Shown piece by piece: positions 36,735 through 45,414 of a stretch of DNA of 64,000 bases; position 1 is the first letter of the stretch, and each line of letters starts with the position of its first letter. Both the position numbers and the translations under genes were made by a program. The notes under the pieces were generated by a model. The model had not been told where the DNA came from, made no database searches, and worked only from the letters and a program-made list of their open reading frames with translations. This stretch comes from Alphaproteobacteria bacterium (GTDB taxonomy: Bacteria > Myxococcota_A > UBA796 > GCA-2862545), in assembly GCA_020632925.1 (NCBI GenBank), contig JACKER010000008.1:372001-436000 (forward strand), read 5' to 3'.

Positions 36735-37763
36735 TCACCAGGTGTACCCGGTGGCCCGCGCGAACCCGTTCTCGCACATCCCGACGACCGTGCACATCTG
36801 GCGCTCGGCGCTACCGTCGGCGTGGATCAGCGTGTTGCAGTGGGCCGCGCCGCAGGTGTTGTCGCCCCAGCCGTTGTACTCGACCTCGACGCGCTGCGAG
36901 TAGTCCTCGCTCATCATGCCGAGGACGCCCACCTGATCGAGGTCGCGCGCGAACTGGACCACGCCCGTGCACACCCCGGGGCCGCTCGGGTCGCTGGCAC
37001 CCATCGCCATGTGCCGGGCGGGGATGTCGTAGGACAGCTCGACGCGCTCGCCCGGGCCGCAGGGCACGCCCTCGGGCTGCGGGTCGTCCACGCGCGGCAG
37101 GTACTGGATCGTGGTCGCGTCGTAGCAGCCGTCGAAGCGGGTGAGCGGGAGGCCCGCCGCGCGCTCCACCACCGCGATCAGCTCGTCGGTGTCGCAGCCG
37201 CCACCGTTGTACGGCAGCGAGTAGCCGCAGGCGGTGCTCTCGTGGATCTCGACCGGGATGTTCGGGTCGGCGTTCACGACCTGCTCGAGGTACCCGACCA
37301 CCACGATCTTCTCGACGCGCGAGTCGGGGCCGATGCGCACGTTCCAGGTCACGGGCTCGTAGCTCGACAACGCCAGCACGTGGGAGCCGGGCAGGTCGAA
37401 GGTCACGTCGGCCTCGCCCATCGGGTGCACGCCGCCACGGTGGTCGTCGCGGGTCTGGTAGACGCCGGCCAGCCACAGCTGGGTGTCTCCGGCGCTGTCC
37501 GCCTGCCAGGTGTCCACCTCGTACCCGGCGCGGATGTCGCAATCGACGATGACCGGATCGACGACCGGCGTGACCTCGCCACGGCCCGGATCGGGGTCGC
37601 GACCGTCACCGGTGTCCACCCGGCCGTCGTCGTCGTCGTCACCCGTGATGACGTCGCCGTCGGTGCCGTCGTCGTGGTGCATCCCGCCGGTCAGCACCCC
37701 GAACAGCTGCTGACAGCCCGCGAGCGGCATCACCAGCGCCACCGTCCACCACATCTTCGACAT
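36735..37763 (-). CDS. Lipoprotein with paralogous domain shared with 38762-39895
   Basis: 342 aa. Lipobox LAGC after MSKMWWTVALVMP, then an acidic DDDDDGRVDTGDG spacer. Residues about 75-215 form a domain with IRAGYEVDTW, VHPMGEADVTFD, HVLALSSYEPVTWNVR and CGYSLPYNGGGCDTDELI. This domain recurs in the 377-aa lipoprotein on the other side of the regulator gene. The C-terminal 120 aa (VELSYDIPARHMAMGA, YSQRVEVEYNGWGDNTCGAAHCN) are unique. Surface-exposed, function unknown. A strong AGGAGG ribosome site precedes ATG 37763. Its promoter region contains the TGTTCTCAT boxes. Confidence 0.78.
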   Translation of the reverse strand: MSKMWWTVALVMPLAGCQQLFGVLTGGMHHDDGTDGDVITGDDDDDGRVDTGDGRDPDPGRGEVTPVVDPVIVDCDIRAGYEVDTWQADSAGDTQLWLAGVYQTRDDHRGGVHPMGEADVTFDLPGSHVLALSSYEPVTWNVRIGPDSRVEKIVVVGYLEQVVNADPNIPVEIHESTACGYSLPYNGGGCDTDELIAVVERAAGLPLTRFDGCYDATTIQYLPRVDDPQPEGVPCGPGERVELSYDIPARHMAMGASDPSGPGVCTGVVQFARDLDQVGVLGMMSEDYSQRVEVEYNGWGDNTCGAAHCNTLIHADGSAERQMCTVVGMCENGFARATGYTW

Positions 37764-37807
37764 CGGAACCTCCTGTCCAGCCCCTCGGCTGACATCAGAC
37801 TACGGGG

Positions 37808-37902
37808 TGTTCTCATCGAGGACCAGATTTCGGGGTCACGATGTGTTCCCATCTTGAGAACACCGCATGAACACGACATTCTTGAGCCGATGGTGTTCTC
37901 AT
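37808..37902. promoter_or_regulatory. Cluster of TGTTCTCAT boxes, likely regulator operator
   Basis: TGTTCTCAT occurs at 37808-37816 and 37894-37902. TGTTCCCAT (37844-37852) and the inverted TTGAGAACA (37854-37862) form a near-palindrome between them. The boxes fill the 153-base gap between the divergent lipoprotein and TIGR02147 genes. The last one lies where a -35 for the regulator would be, which would suit autorepression. Confidence 0.6.
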
Positions 37903-37904
37903 GG

Positions 37905-37910
37905 TAGGTT
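37905..37910 (+). promoter_or_regulatory. Candidate -10 (TAGGTT) directly ahead of regulator GTG
   Basis: Six bases separate it from GTG 37917, as for a leaderless transcript. It abuts the TGTTCTCAT box at 37894. Confidence 0.3.
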
Positions 37911-37916
37911 GAGATC

Positions 37917-38765
37917 GTGGAACAGGCCCTGCCATCGGTCTACGACTACCTGGACTACCGGGCGTACCTGAACGCCTGGTTCCAGGCCAAGAAGTCGGCC
38001 AACCCGAGCTACAGCTACCGCCTGTTCGCGCGGAAGGCGCGCGGCGTGAGCCCGTCGCTGCTGCACCACGTCGTCGATGGCAAGCGGAACCTGACGCCCG
38101 CCACCACCGAGGCCTTCGTGGAGGCGCTCGGGCTGCGCGCCGGCGAGGCCGCCTTCTTCACGCTCCTCGTCGACCTCGACCAGACGCGGGATCCGGGCGA
38201 GCGCAATCGCATCTGGGAGCAGATCGCCGCCACCCGCCGCTTCCGGGACGCTCGCAAGATCGAGGGGCACGGCTTCGAGTACCTCTCGAACTGGATGCTG
38301 CCCGCGATCCGGGAGCTCGCCACCCGCGCGGACTTCGTGCCCGACCCCGAGTGGATCGGGAACGCGCTCCGCCCCCGCATCTCCGCGAAGGATGCGAAGA
38401 AGGCGCTGCGGACGTTGGTCGAGCTGGGCATGCTGGTGGAGGACGAGGAGGGAGGTCTGTCCCCCGCCGACGCCAGCATCACCACGCCGCCCGAGGTCGC
38501 CGGGCTCGCCGTCCACAACTACCACCGCGGGATGCTGGAGCGAGCCGCCGAGGCGATCGTGAGCTTCCCGCCCCCGGAGCGTCACCTGGTCGCGATCACG
38601 GTGTCCGTCCCCGCGTCGCTGGTCCCCCGCCTCAAGCAGGAGTCCAACGCGTTCCTCGAGCGCATGATGCACCTGTGCGACAGCGCCGAGGAGGACGCCG
38701 ACCAGGTGATGCAGATGAACCTCCAGCTCTTCCCGCTGAGCGATCGGCGTGGGGAGGCCTCTTGA
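37917..38765 (+). CDS. TIGR02147 family regulator-like protein
   Basis: 282 aa, cytosolic. The N-terminus follows the TIGR02147 signature: YDYLDYRAYLNAWFQAKK, FSYR/YSYRLFARKARGVSPS, LLHHVVDGKRNLT (HTH-like), then a helical middle and a beta C-terminal part. The family is restricted largely to Fibrobacter, Bdellovibrio and Myxococcota relatives and is thought to regulate surface-protein genes (function not proven). GTG 37917 begins it. Its stop overlaps the TTG start of the following lipoprotein gene (TTGA), so they are coupled. A second family member lies at 54634-55452. Confidence 0.88.
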   Translation: MEQALPSVYDYLDYRAYLNAWFQAKKSANPSYSYRLFARKARGVSPSLLHHVVDGKRNLTPATTEAFVEALGLRAGEAAFFTLLVDLDQTRDPGERNRIWEQIAATRRFRDARKIEGHGFEYLSNWMLPAIRELATRADFVPDPEWIGNALRPRISAKDAKKALRTLVELGMLVEDEEGGLSPADASITTPPEVAGLAVHNYHRGMLERAAEAIVSFPPPERHLVAITVSVPASLVPRLKQESNAFLERMMHLCDSAEEDADQVMQMNLQLFPLSDRRGEAS

Positions 38766-39895
38766 CCCCCGTGCTCCTCCTGATGGCCCTCGCCTGCGAC
38801 ACCGCGCCCTCCCGGCCGGGCACGTTCGTGGGCAACCCCGGGGGCACCGATCAGCTCTCGGTCTCGAGCGCCGGAACCACGGGGGTGGAGCGCGGCGACG
38901 GGACGGCGAGGCTCGAGCGGGTCGTCCTGGCGGGCTGCGACGGCTCCGAGGTCGACGTCGATCCGGCCACGTTCCCCCCGGACGGGCTGATCCAGCTGTC
39001 GACGGAGCGCGCGCTGACGGGCATCGAGCTGCCGCCGGGGACGTGGTGCGGCATGGAGGTGAGCCTGCGCGACGCCGTGCTCGACTTCCAGGTGCCGACG
39101 GGCACGATCCACCTCGCCGTCCGCACCCTCGAGGTCCTGCTCTCGGAGGGCGACGCCCTCAACGTCGATCCGCAGACCACGAGCGACCGCAAGGCGGAGT
39201 ACGGCCTGGTGCTCTCGGAGCCCGACTGGCTGGCCGAGCTCGTCGCGCAGCAGCCCGTGGACGGCCTGATCACCCCCGACGAGCTCCAGCAGGAGGCGCT
39301 CGAGGGCCGGATGGCGCTCGCGAGCTCGCTGTACGACGGCGAGGGGCGGCTGTCGCTGCACGGCCCGGGGTACGAGCCGCCCGAGCTCGCCCAGTGCGAG
39401 ACGCTCCCCGTCCCCGCGGTCCGCCAGGTCATCCAGGACTGCCCGATCCGCGAGGGGTACGAGGTGAACTCGTGGACGGCGGACGGCATGTGCGAGCCCG
39501 GCCTGTGGATCGCCGGGGTGTACGAGGCGCGCAGCGACCACTCGGGCGAGGTCCACCCGATGGGCGAGGTGTCGGTGACCTTCGACATCCCGGGCCAGCA
39601 CGTCCTCGCGCTCTCGAGCTACGAGCCCGTCACCTGGAACGTCCGCGTGGGGCCCGACACCGAGCTGCGCGCCATCCTGGTGGCCGGCTACTACGAGCAG
39701 ATCGTGCGCGGGACGGACGTCCCGGTCCAGCGGGTCTCGGGTCCGGTGTGCGGGTACAGCTACCCGTACAACGGCCAGGGCTGCAACACCGACGCGCTCA
39801 TCGAGGGCTTCGAGAACGCGATCGGCCTGCGAGCCACGCGCTTCGACGGGTGCTACCGCGCGACGGAGATGGCGTGGTCGCCCACCGGGAGGTAG
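38762..39895 (+). CDS. Lipoprotein with paralogous domain shared with 36735-37763
   Basis: 377 aa. TTG 38762 is preceded by GGGGAGG and overlaps the regulator stop. Signal LTPVLLLMALAC has a lipobox. The N-terminal 240 residues contain a beta-rich unit (GTARLERVVLAGCDGSEVDV, TGIELPPGTWCGMEVSLRDA). From about residue 245 there is the shared domain: CPIREGYEVNSWTADG, VHPMGEVSVTFDIPG, HVLALSSYEPVTWNVRVGPD and CGYSYPYNGQGCNTDALI. Translational coupling suggests it is controlled together with the regulator. Confidence 0.78.
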   Translation: MTPVLLLMALACDTAPSRPGTFVGNPGGTDQLSVSSAGTTGVERGDGTARLERVVLAGCDGSEVDVDPATFPPDGLIQLSTERALTGIELPPGTWCGMEVSLRDAVLDFQVPTGTIHLAVRTLEVLLSEGDALNVDPQTTSDRKAEYGLVLSEPDWLAELVAQQPVDGLITPDELQQEALEGRMALASSLYDGEGRLSLHGPGYEPPELAQCETLPVPAVRQVIQDCPIREGYEVNSWTADGMCEPGLWIAGVYEARSDHSGEVHPMGEVSVTFDIPGQHVLALSSYEPVTWNVRVGPDTELRAILVAGYYEQIVRGTDVPVQRVSGPVCGYSYPYNGQGCNTDALIEGFENAIGLRATRFDGCYRATEMAWSPTGR

Positions 39896-39905
39896 TCTCT
39901 CCGGC

Positions 39906-40304
39906 ATGTTCCTGCTCGTCCCTGCCCTCGCGTTCGCCGCCGACCTGACGCTGACCTTCGACCCCACGGGCGACAGCCCCGAGACGGTCACGCTGCACGA
40001 CGTGGGGCCGGGCGTGCTCCCCGGGGTGGTGCTGGCCGGGGACGACGGCGTGCGGCACCTCCTGGGGGTGGAGGTCGTGGCGGTCGAGGGCGAGCGGTGG
40101 ACGTTGGCCTTCACCTTCGACGACGAGGCGCTGGACCGCCGCGGACGCACGCGCACCGAGCGGCTCGCGGCCCCCACCATGCCGGCGCTCCTCGGTGAGC
40201 CGGGCTCGTTCTCGGTCACCCGCGAGGTCCCCGTCGAGCGCGACGGCGGCGCACGCTTCGACGCGCGCACGATCTCGGTCGAGTGGGCGCTCAGCGAGGG
40301 GTGA
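39906..40304 (+). CDS. Small secreted hypothetical protein
   Basis: 132 aa with signal peptide MFLLVPALAFAADL (cleavage after FAA). The mature part is beta-rich (LTLTFDPTGDSPETVTLHDVG, HLLGVEVVAVEGERWTLAFTFDDEAL). No family recognised. It lies 10 bases after the preceding lipoprotein gene on the same strand, so probably the third gene of that operon. Its end overlaps the convergent gene at 40291 by 14 bases. Confidence 0.65.
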   Translation: MFLLVPALAFAADLTLTFDPTGDSPETVTLHDVGPGVLPGVVLAGDDGVRHLLGVEVVAVEGERWTLAFTFDDEALDRRGRTRTERLAAPTMPALLGEPGSFSVTREVPVERDGGARFDARTISVEWALSEG

Positions 40305-40755
40305 ACGCGACCGCGATGCGGCCGTCGGCGTCGAGCAGGGCGGTCGTGACGGCGGCCTGCTGGGCGTCGCGGGTCTGGTAGTCGATGACCATGCGGAACC
40401 AGCGGACATGCTCCCCGTCCGTCACGTAGATCGCGACGGACAGGTTCCCGGCCTGGGTGTACCGCGGGTACCACACGGCGAACTCGTGGTGGTGCGTCTC
40501 GAAGGGCCCGATGGCGAGGTCGACGGGGATGTGCTGGGCCCCCTCCCCCTCCCGCATCGCGACCTTCGACCGCAGGCTCATCGGGACCTCGTCCGAGTCC
40601 CAGGGGATGATGTACCCGATGCGGAAACGGTCGATCCAGCCGTGCCAGTCGTTGAGCACGAGCAGATCGAACGGGATCCGCACGACGGGCCGCCCGCCCT
40701 CGTCGCTCACGTCGGTACGCACCTTCTCCGCCGGAAGCTCCACCCGCAGCCGCAT
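40291..40755 (-). CDS. Hypothetical protein, 154 aa
   Basis: Soluble, beta-rich, no signal peptide. It has tryptophans at regular spacing (LNDWHGWIDRFRIGYIIPW, FAVWYPRY, HVRWFRMVIDYQTRD). No family is recognised. GGGGAAGGAC precedes ATG 40755. It follows the MBOAT gene on the same strand after 38 bases and may be co-transcribed with it. Confidence 0.62.
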   Translation of the reverse strand: MRLRVELPAEKVRTDVSDEGGRPVVRIPFDLLVLNDWHGWIDRFRIGYIIPWDSDEVPMSLRSKVAMREGEGAQHIPVDLAIGPFETHHHEFAVWYPRYTQAGNLSVAIYVTDGEHVRWFRMVIDYQTRDAQQAAVTTALLDADGRIAVAFTPR

Positions 40756-40793
40756 GTCCTTCCCCGCCCTCAGAGGAGGATAGGCCGACCGCG

Positions 40794-42260
40794 CTAGAAC
40801 TGGAAGTAGACGAATGGAGCGTCGTTGAAGGCGCCGAGCGCCAGCGTGATCAGCACGAGACCCCAGTCCAGCGTCCAGCGGATCGGGGTCGGCCAGGTCG
40901 CGACGCGCTCGCGGATGGAGCGGGCGCGGAAGCCGTACTCGACGAGCTCCACGACCGGCAGCGCGACGAGGAAGCACACGAACAGGAAGCCGTCGATGTG
41001 CAGCCGTCCGAACACGATCACCAGCCCCGCGAGGTTCCCGGCGGCGCGCCAGCCCGTGAGCGCGTGGGTCAGGACGTAGACCGCGTCGGAGAGCGAAGAC
41101 GCGCGGAAGAAGGGCAGCGTCAGGTTCCACAGCACCAGCGTCACCACCCACTGCCAGCCCGCGACCAGCCACGGCACCCGCGTCAGCCCCAGCGCCGCCC
41201 GCAGCCGCTTGCGCCGCTCCGCCGTGAGCTGCTCGGTCACCACGATCGTGGCGTGGATGGCGCCCCACAGCGCGAAGGACCAGCTCGCGCCGTGCCACAG
41301 CCCCGAGGCGACGAAGAGCGCGAACATGTTCAGCACCCAGCGCGGCTGGCTGACCTTGGCTCCCCCGAGCGGCACGAACACGTAGTCGCGGAACCAGCTC
41401 GTCATCGAGACGTGCCAGCGCAGCCACAGCTCGCTCATCGAGCGCGACAGGTAGGGCTGCTGGAAGTTCACCATCAGGTCCACGCCCATCAGCCGGGCGA
41501 CCCCGCGCGCGATGTCGGAGTAGCCGGAGAAGTCGCAGTACACCTGCCAGCCGAAGAACACCGTGCCCACGGTGAGCCCGAAGCCGCCGAAGCCGCGGGG
41601 ATCGGCGTAGACCAGGTCCACGATCTCACCGAGGCGGTCGGCGACGACGACCTTCTTGCACAGGCCCCACATCGCGAGCCGCAGGCCCGACGCCGCGCGG
41701 TCCCAGTCGAAGGTGACGGGGCGCTCGAGCTGGGGGAGGAGGCGCGACGCCCGCTCGATCGGCCCGGCGACGAGCTGCGGGAAGTAGGCGACGTAGAGCA
41801 GGAAGCGCCACCAGGGCCCCACCGGCCGCAGCTGGCCGCGGTACACGTCGACCGTGTACGCCAGGGACTGGAACGTGTAGAAGCTGATGCCCACGGGGAG
41901 CACGAGCCCCGTGTGCCCCGGGTGCCAGCGCGAGCCCAGGAGCCCGGCCAGCCAGCCCGCGGTGTCCGCGAACAGGTCCGCGTACTTGAACAGGAACAGC
42001 ACGCCGAGGTTCGAGCCGACCGACGCGAGCAGCCAGGCGCGCCGCCGTCCAACGTCCTCGGTGGCCGCGAGCCGCAGGGCGACGAACCAGTCGACGGTCG
42101 CGGTGCCGACGAGCAGCGCGAGGTACCCGAGGCTCCACCACCCGTAGAACACGAGCGAGGCGACGAGGATCCAGGGGCCGCGCCAGCGGTGCGGGAGCGC
42201 GAAGAACAGCCCGACGACCACCGGCAGGAAGACCAGGAACTCGAGGCTGTTGAAGGTCAT
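40794..42260 (-). CDS. MBOAT family O-acyltransferase (AlgI-like)
   Basis: 488 aa with about ten membrane helices. MBOAT features: VLPVGISFYTFQSLAYTVDVYRG near residue 120, YCDFSGYSDIARGVARLMG, RWHVSMTSWFRDYVFVPLGG, and the catalytic His region SGLWHGASWSFALWGAIHA. AlgI/DltB relatives transfer acyl groups across the membrane to exopolysaccharides or teichoic acids. The usual partners (AlgJ/AlgX/DltD-like) are not adjacent, so the acceptor is unknown. ATG 42260 start. Confidence 0.93.
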   Translation of the reverse strand: MTFNSLEFLVFLPVVVGLFFALPHRWRGPWILVASLVFYGWWSLGYLALLVGTATVDWFVALRLAATEDVGRRRAWLLASVGSNLGVLFLFKYADLFADTAGWLAGLLGSRWHPGHTGLVLPVGISFYTFQSLAYTVDVYRGQLRPVGPWWRFLLYVAYFPQLVAGPIERASRLLPQLERPVTFDWDRAASGLRLAMWGLCKKVVVADRLGEIVDLVYADPRGFGGFGLTVGTVFFGWQVYCDFSGYSDIARGVARLMGVDLMVNFQQPYLSRSMSELWLRWHVSMTSWFRDYVFVPLGGAKVSQPRWVLNMFALFVASGLWHGASWSFALWGAIHATIVVTEQLTAERRKRLRAALGLTRVPWLVAGWQWVVTLVLWNLTLPFFRASSLSDAVYVLTHALTGWRAAGNLAGLVIVFGRLHIDGFLFVCFLVALPVVELVEYGFRARSIRERVATWPTPIRWTLDWGLVLITLALGAFNDAPFVYFQF

Positions 42261-42281
42261 CGACCGCGCCCGCTAACCCGC

Positions 42282-42358
42282 AAAGAGAAAGGGCGGCGCC
42301 GGATCTCCGGACACCGCCCTTCGAGGATCCGGGTCACCGTCGTTGGTGACCCGGGATC
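42282..42358 (-). terminator. Double hairpin terminator after the multiheme cytochrome gene
   Basis: Read on the minus strand, GGGTCACC-loop-GGTGACCC (42331-42352, extended outward by GATC) is followed by AAGGGCGG...CCGCCCTT (42321-42289), then TTTCTCTTT. The second is a proper intrinsic terminator with a U-rich tail for the cytochrome transcript. Confidence 0.75.
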
Positions 42359-42369
42359 GGGATGACTCG

Positions 42370-45300
42370 CTACTGGACGATGAAGTTGGCCGCGCCGCCC
42401 CGGGCGTTGCCGTCTGCGTCGACGTAGCTGTCGAGGATGAGCGCGCCCTGGTTCGCGTCGTAGTGGGCGAGCTTGTAGAGCAGCAGCGAACCGATCGGAC
42501 CCGCGAGGTAGGGATCGATCGACCCCGTCCGCATCGGGTACTGCGACTGCTCGAGCAGCGGCTGCGTGTGCGACGTGTTCGACACACCGTTCAGCTCGAC
42601 GGTCTTGTCGAGATCGTACACGGTGTTGTTGGGGTCGAAGTTGGCCGCGGGAGCGCCGTTCGGGCAGTACTGCCGGTTGGCGTTGTTGTCGAGCGGGTTG
42701 TTCGGGCACCCGTCGGCGTCGAACTGGAGCAGCCCCGTACCCAGGCCCGACACCATGTGCGGGAAGTACGGGTTGTTCAGCTGGTTGCCGGTGTTGTGAC
42801 CGATCTCGGTCTGCAGCAGCTCGAAGTAGTTGTTGTCCGCGTACGCCTGGTAGTCACGGTTCTCGAGGATGTCGAAGAACACCGGGTAGTCAGCGTAGTT
42901 GTTCAGCTGATCCTGGTTGATGTGACAGGTGACGCACTGACGGGTGCCTTCGTACTGCTGGGTCTGCCGACCCCGGATGCTGTGCGCGTAGATCCGGTTG
43001 TGCGACAGGGCAGGGAACGCGCCGCGGCCACCGATGTTCGGGTTGTTGCCGTTGCCGTTCCGATCGCTGAACACGATGCCGTCCGCGAGGTTGTTGTTCA
43101 GGTCGAGGTACCGCCAGAAGGCCTTCATGCCCGGCTGCGCCGACCCGATCTCACCGCGCTGGTTGACCTCGATGCCCATCCACACGGGCGTGATGTACGT
43201 GAAGTCGGCGTTCGTCACCTGCACCGTGATCCGCTCGCCGGTCACGTTGCTGAAGAAGTAGTTCGCCGGGTTCGCGTTGTACGCCAGCTGGATGTGGCAC
43301 CCGATGCAGTTGACGTTCCAGGACGCGTGGCAGGAGTCGCAAGCCAGGTTGTCCATGTGGGTGAACCCGCTGTTGTACAGGTTCGGATCCGTCTGCATCG
43401 GCCCCACGCCGGTGTTCGGGTTGCCGTCGGCCACACCCATCGCGTACGAGGCGATCGGGCTGTAGATCAGGCGACCGCCCTGCGTCGGGTTGGTCTTGTT
43501 GTTCGGGACGATGGTGTCCAGCGTCTGCGGGATGAAGTGACGGTCCCCGGTCAGGCGGCTGATGAGCCAGTAGCCCTGGGCGTCCTTGTACGTGCTCCGG
43601 ATCGGGTTGCCCGCCTTGTCGACGACACACTCCTTGGTGTTGCCGGTGTAGTCGGTGCAGCTCGTCGTGTACGCGTACCCCTTGTCGTCGCCGTGGCAGC
43701 TCTCGCACTCCACCATGACCATCTGGCCCATCCGCGACATGATCTGGCCGCTGGTGGGATCGATGGTGCCGTCGGTGCGCTTGGTGCCGTTGTGCAGGTC
43801 GCGGCTGCCGTGGCAGTCGATGCAACCCATGCCGGCCTCGTAGTGCACGTCGGGCGGGGTGTCGTCGAGCGTGTCGTTGTCGTAGTCCTCGTAGAGGATG
43901 TACTGGTTCGCGTTGCGCCCGTTGAACGTGTTGTTCGCCACCGCCGGGTCGTACAGGCGGGTGTCCTGGGCCGTGTTCACGAACGTGTTCGGGTTGTCCG
44001 GGTACTGGAAGTTGTTGACCAGATCCTGGTTCTGATCCAGGCGGATGCCCCAGAACTGCAGCACGGTCCGGTTCGAGCCCTGGTGGCATCCGACGCAGGC
44101 GTTGTCGGAGATGCCCTGGATGAAGGCTCCGTTGGACAGGACCTTCGCGACGTTCGCGATCTGGTGCGTCGCGACGTGCGAGCGCTCCGGAGCGGCGATG
44201 GCGTCGGGGTTGACCGGCTCGAGCTTGTTCACGTTCGGATCGGTCGAACGGGAGCGGCCGTCGAGGCTGTACCGCATGTGGCAGGCCGTGCAGCCGGCGG
44301 AGCGGAAGTCACCGTACCGGTTGTTGGCGCCGGCGGAGCCCAGGTGGCAGTCGCCGCACTGGAACGTGATGGCCTCGATGGCCACCTTCTCCAGCGGAGA
44401 TCCCGGACGGACCCGGTTGGTCTTGGTGCCCTGATTCTCGGCCGCGGTGAACCGGAAGTTCGCGATGGTGTTCGCGTCGAACTCGGGGTTCTGGTAGAAG
44501 CCCGACAGATCGCCGTACTGCGCGTACTCCGGGGCCTCGATCAGGCGCTGGGCCCGGCCGATGTTGTCCGGGTCGTACACGAAGGTGGAGTCCTCCACCG
44601 CACGGAAGGCGACGTCCGCCATCGTGTCGTTGTACCAGTCGTTGTTGCGGTCGACCTTGTTCTCGGCGCCGATGCTGTACAGCGAGTTGGACCAGAAGCC
44701 CATCTCGGTGGCGATCGGACCCTTGGCGACCCAGTCCGCGTGCGTGTCGCCGTGACAGCCGGCGTTGCCGCAGCCCCTGCCCTTGTCCACCACCCGGATG
44801 TCGCCCGGGTTCATGAACTGGATGTAGTCGTAGGGGGAGTAGGTCTGGCCGTCGACCGTGTAGTCGTCGTGCTTGTCGAGGCCGGAGCGGGTCAGGAAGT
44901 TGAAGTACGCTTCCGCGTTGACCTGCAGGTTCTCGTCGTCACCGATCCAGGGGGGGTTGGGGACGTGGCTCGTGCTCTTGCTCGTGCCAGCGCCGTTCCC
45001 GCCGTGGCAGGTGGTGCACTTGATGTACGCCGCGCCCGAGAACGGATGCGGGTTGGACATGCCGGTGCCGGCATAGTCGTTGTTGTTCGAGCCGTTGTGG
45101 CAGACCATGCAGCTCTCTGCGCCGCCCGTCGGGGGCGGGACCTCCGGATCCTCGCAGTCAGGATCGGGGTCGCAGAGCGTCGGATCGCAGTCGCAGCAGG
45201 CCAGTCTGTACTGGAAGTCCTGCTCCGTGCAGCGATCGAGCTGGCTGCAGTTGTAGGTCTCACCCTTGAACTCGTACTGATTGCAGTCCGCTTGTGGGAC

Positions 45301-45414
45301 CGTCGGGACCGTGGGCCCCGTCACAATCGGCTCGTCGAGCGGATCCTGGTCGTAGTCCTGGATGGTGGTACATCCGGTGACCAGGAGCACGCTGGAAACG
45401 AGGAGTGCTCGCAT
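42370..45414 (-). CDS. Multiheme c-type cytochrome lipoprotein
   Basis: 1014 aa. MRALLVSSVLLVTGC gives a lipobox signal. A Cys-rich segment (residues 45-85, CNQYEF to PDPDCEDP) precedes the hemes. Heme motifs are CMVCH, CTTCH, CGDCH, CTACH, CVGCH, CIDCH, CESCH, CDSCH, CIGCH and CVTCH (ten CxxCH), plus one C-G-N-A-G-C-H with a four-residue gap. Many distal His and Met/Tyr are present. It is expected on the outer side of the membrane and may accept or donate electrons in respiration or extracellular transfer (inference). A CCCACCC/GGGTGGG hairpin lies in the leader. Divergent from the redox operon at 45984. Confidence 0.93.
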   Translation of the reverse strand: MRALLVSSVLLVTGCTTIQDYDQDPLDEPIVTGPTVPTVPQADCNQYEFKGETYNCSQLDRCTEQDFQYRLACCDCDPTLCDPDPDCEDPEVPPPTGGAESCMVCHNGSNNNDYAGTGMSNPHPFSGAAYIKCTTCHGGNGAGTSKSTSHVPNPPWIGDDENLQVNAEAYFNFLTRSGLDKHDDYTVDGQTYSPYDYIQFMNPGDIRVVDKGRGCGNAGCHGDTHADWVAKGPIATEMGFWSNSLYSIGAENKVDRNNDWYNDTMADVAFRAVEDSTFVYDPDNIGRAQRLIEAPEYAQYGDLSGFYQNPEFDANTIANFRFTAAENQGTKTNRVRPGSPLEKVAIEAITFQCGDCHLGSAGANNRYGDFRSAGCTACHMRYSLDGRSRSTDPNVNKLEPVNPDAIAAPERSHVATHQIANVAKVLSNGAFIQGISDNACVGCHQGSNRTVLQFWGIRLDQNQDLVNNFQYPDNPNTFVNTAQDTRLYDPAVANNTFNGRNANQYILYEDYDNDTLDDTPPDVHYEAGMGCIDCHGSRDLHNGTKRTDGTIDPTSGQIMSRMGQMVMVECESCHGDDKGYAYTTSCTDYTGNTKECVVDKAGNPIRSTYKDAQGYWLISRLTGDRHFIPQTLDTIVPNNKTNPTQGGRLIYSPIASYAMGVADGNPNTGVGPMQTDPNLYNSGFTHMDNLACDSCHASWNVNCIGCHIQLAYNANPANYFFSNVTGERITVQVTNADFTYITPVWMGIEVNQRGEIGSAQPGMKAFWRYLDLNNNLADGIVFSDRNGNGNNPNIGGRGAFPALSHNRIYAHSIRGRQTQQYEGTRQCVTCHINQDQLNNYADYPVFFDILENRDYQAYADNNYFELLQTEIGHNTGNQLNNPYFPHMVSGLGTGLLQFDADGCPNNPLDNNANRQYCPNGAPAANFDPNNTVYDLDKTVELNGVSNTSHTQPLLEQSQYPMRTGSIDPYLAGPIGSLLLYKLAHYDANQGALILDSYVDADGNARGGAANFIVQ

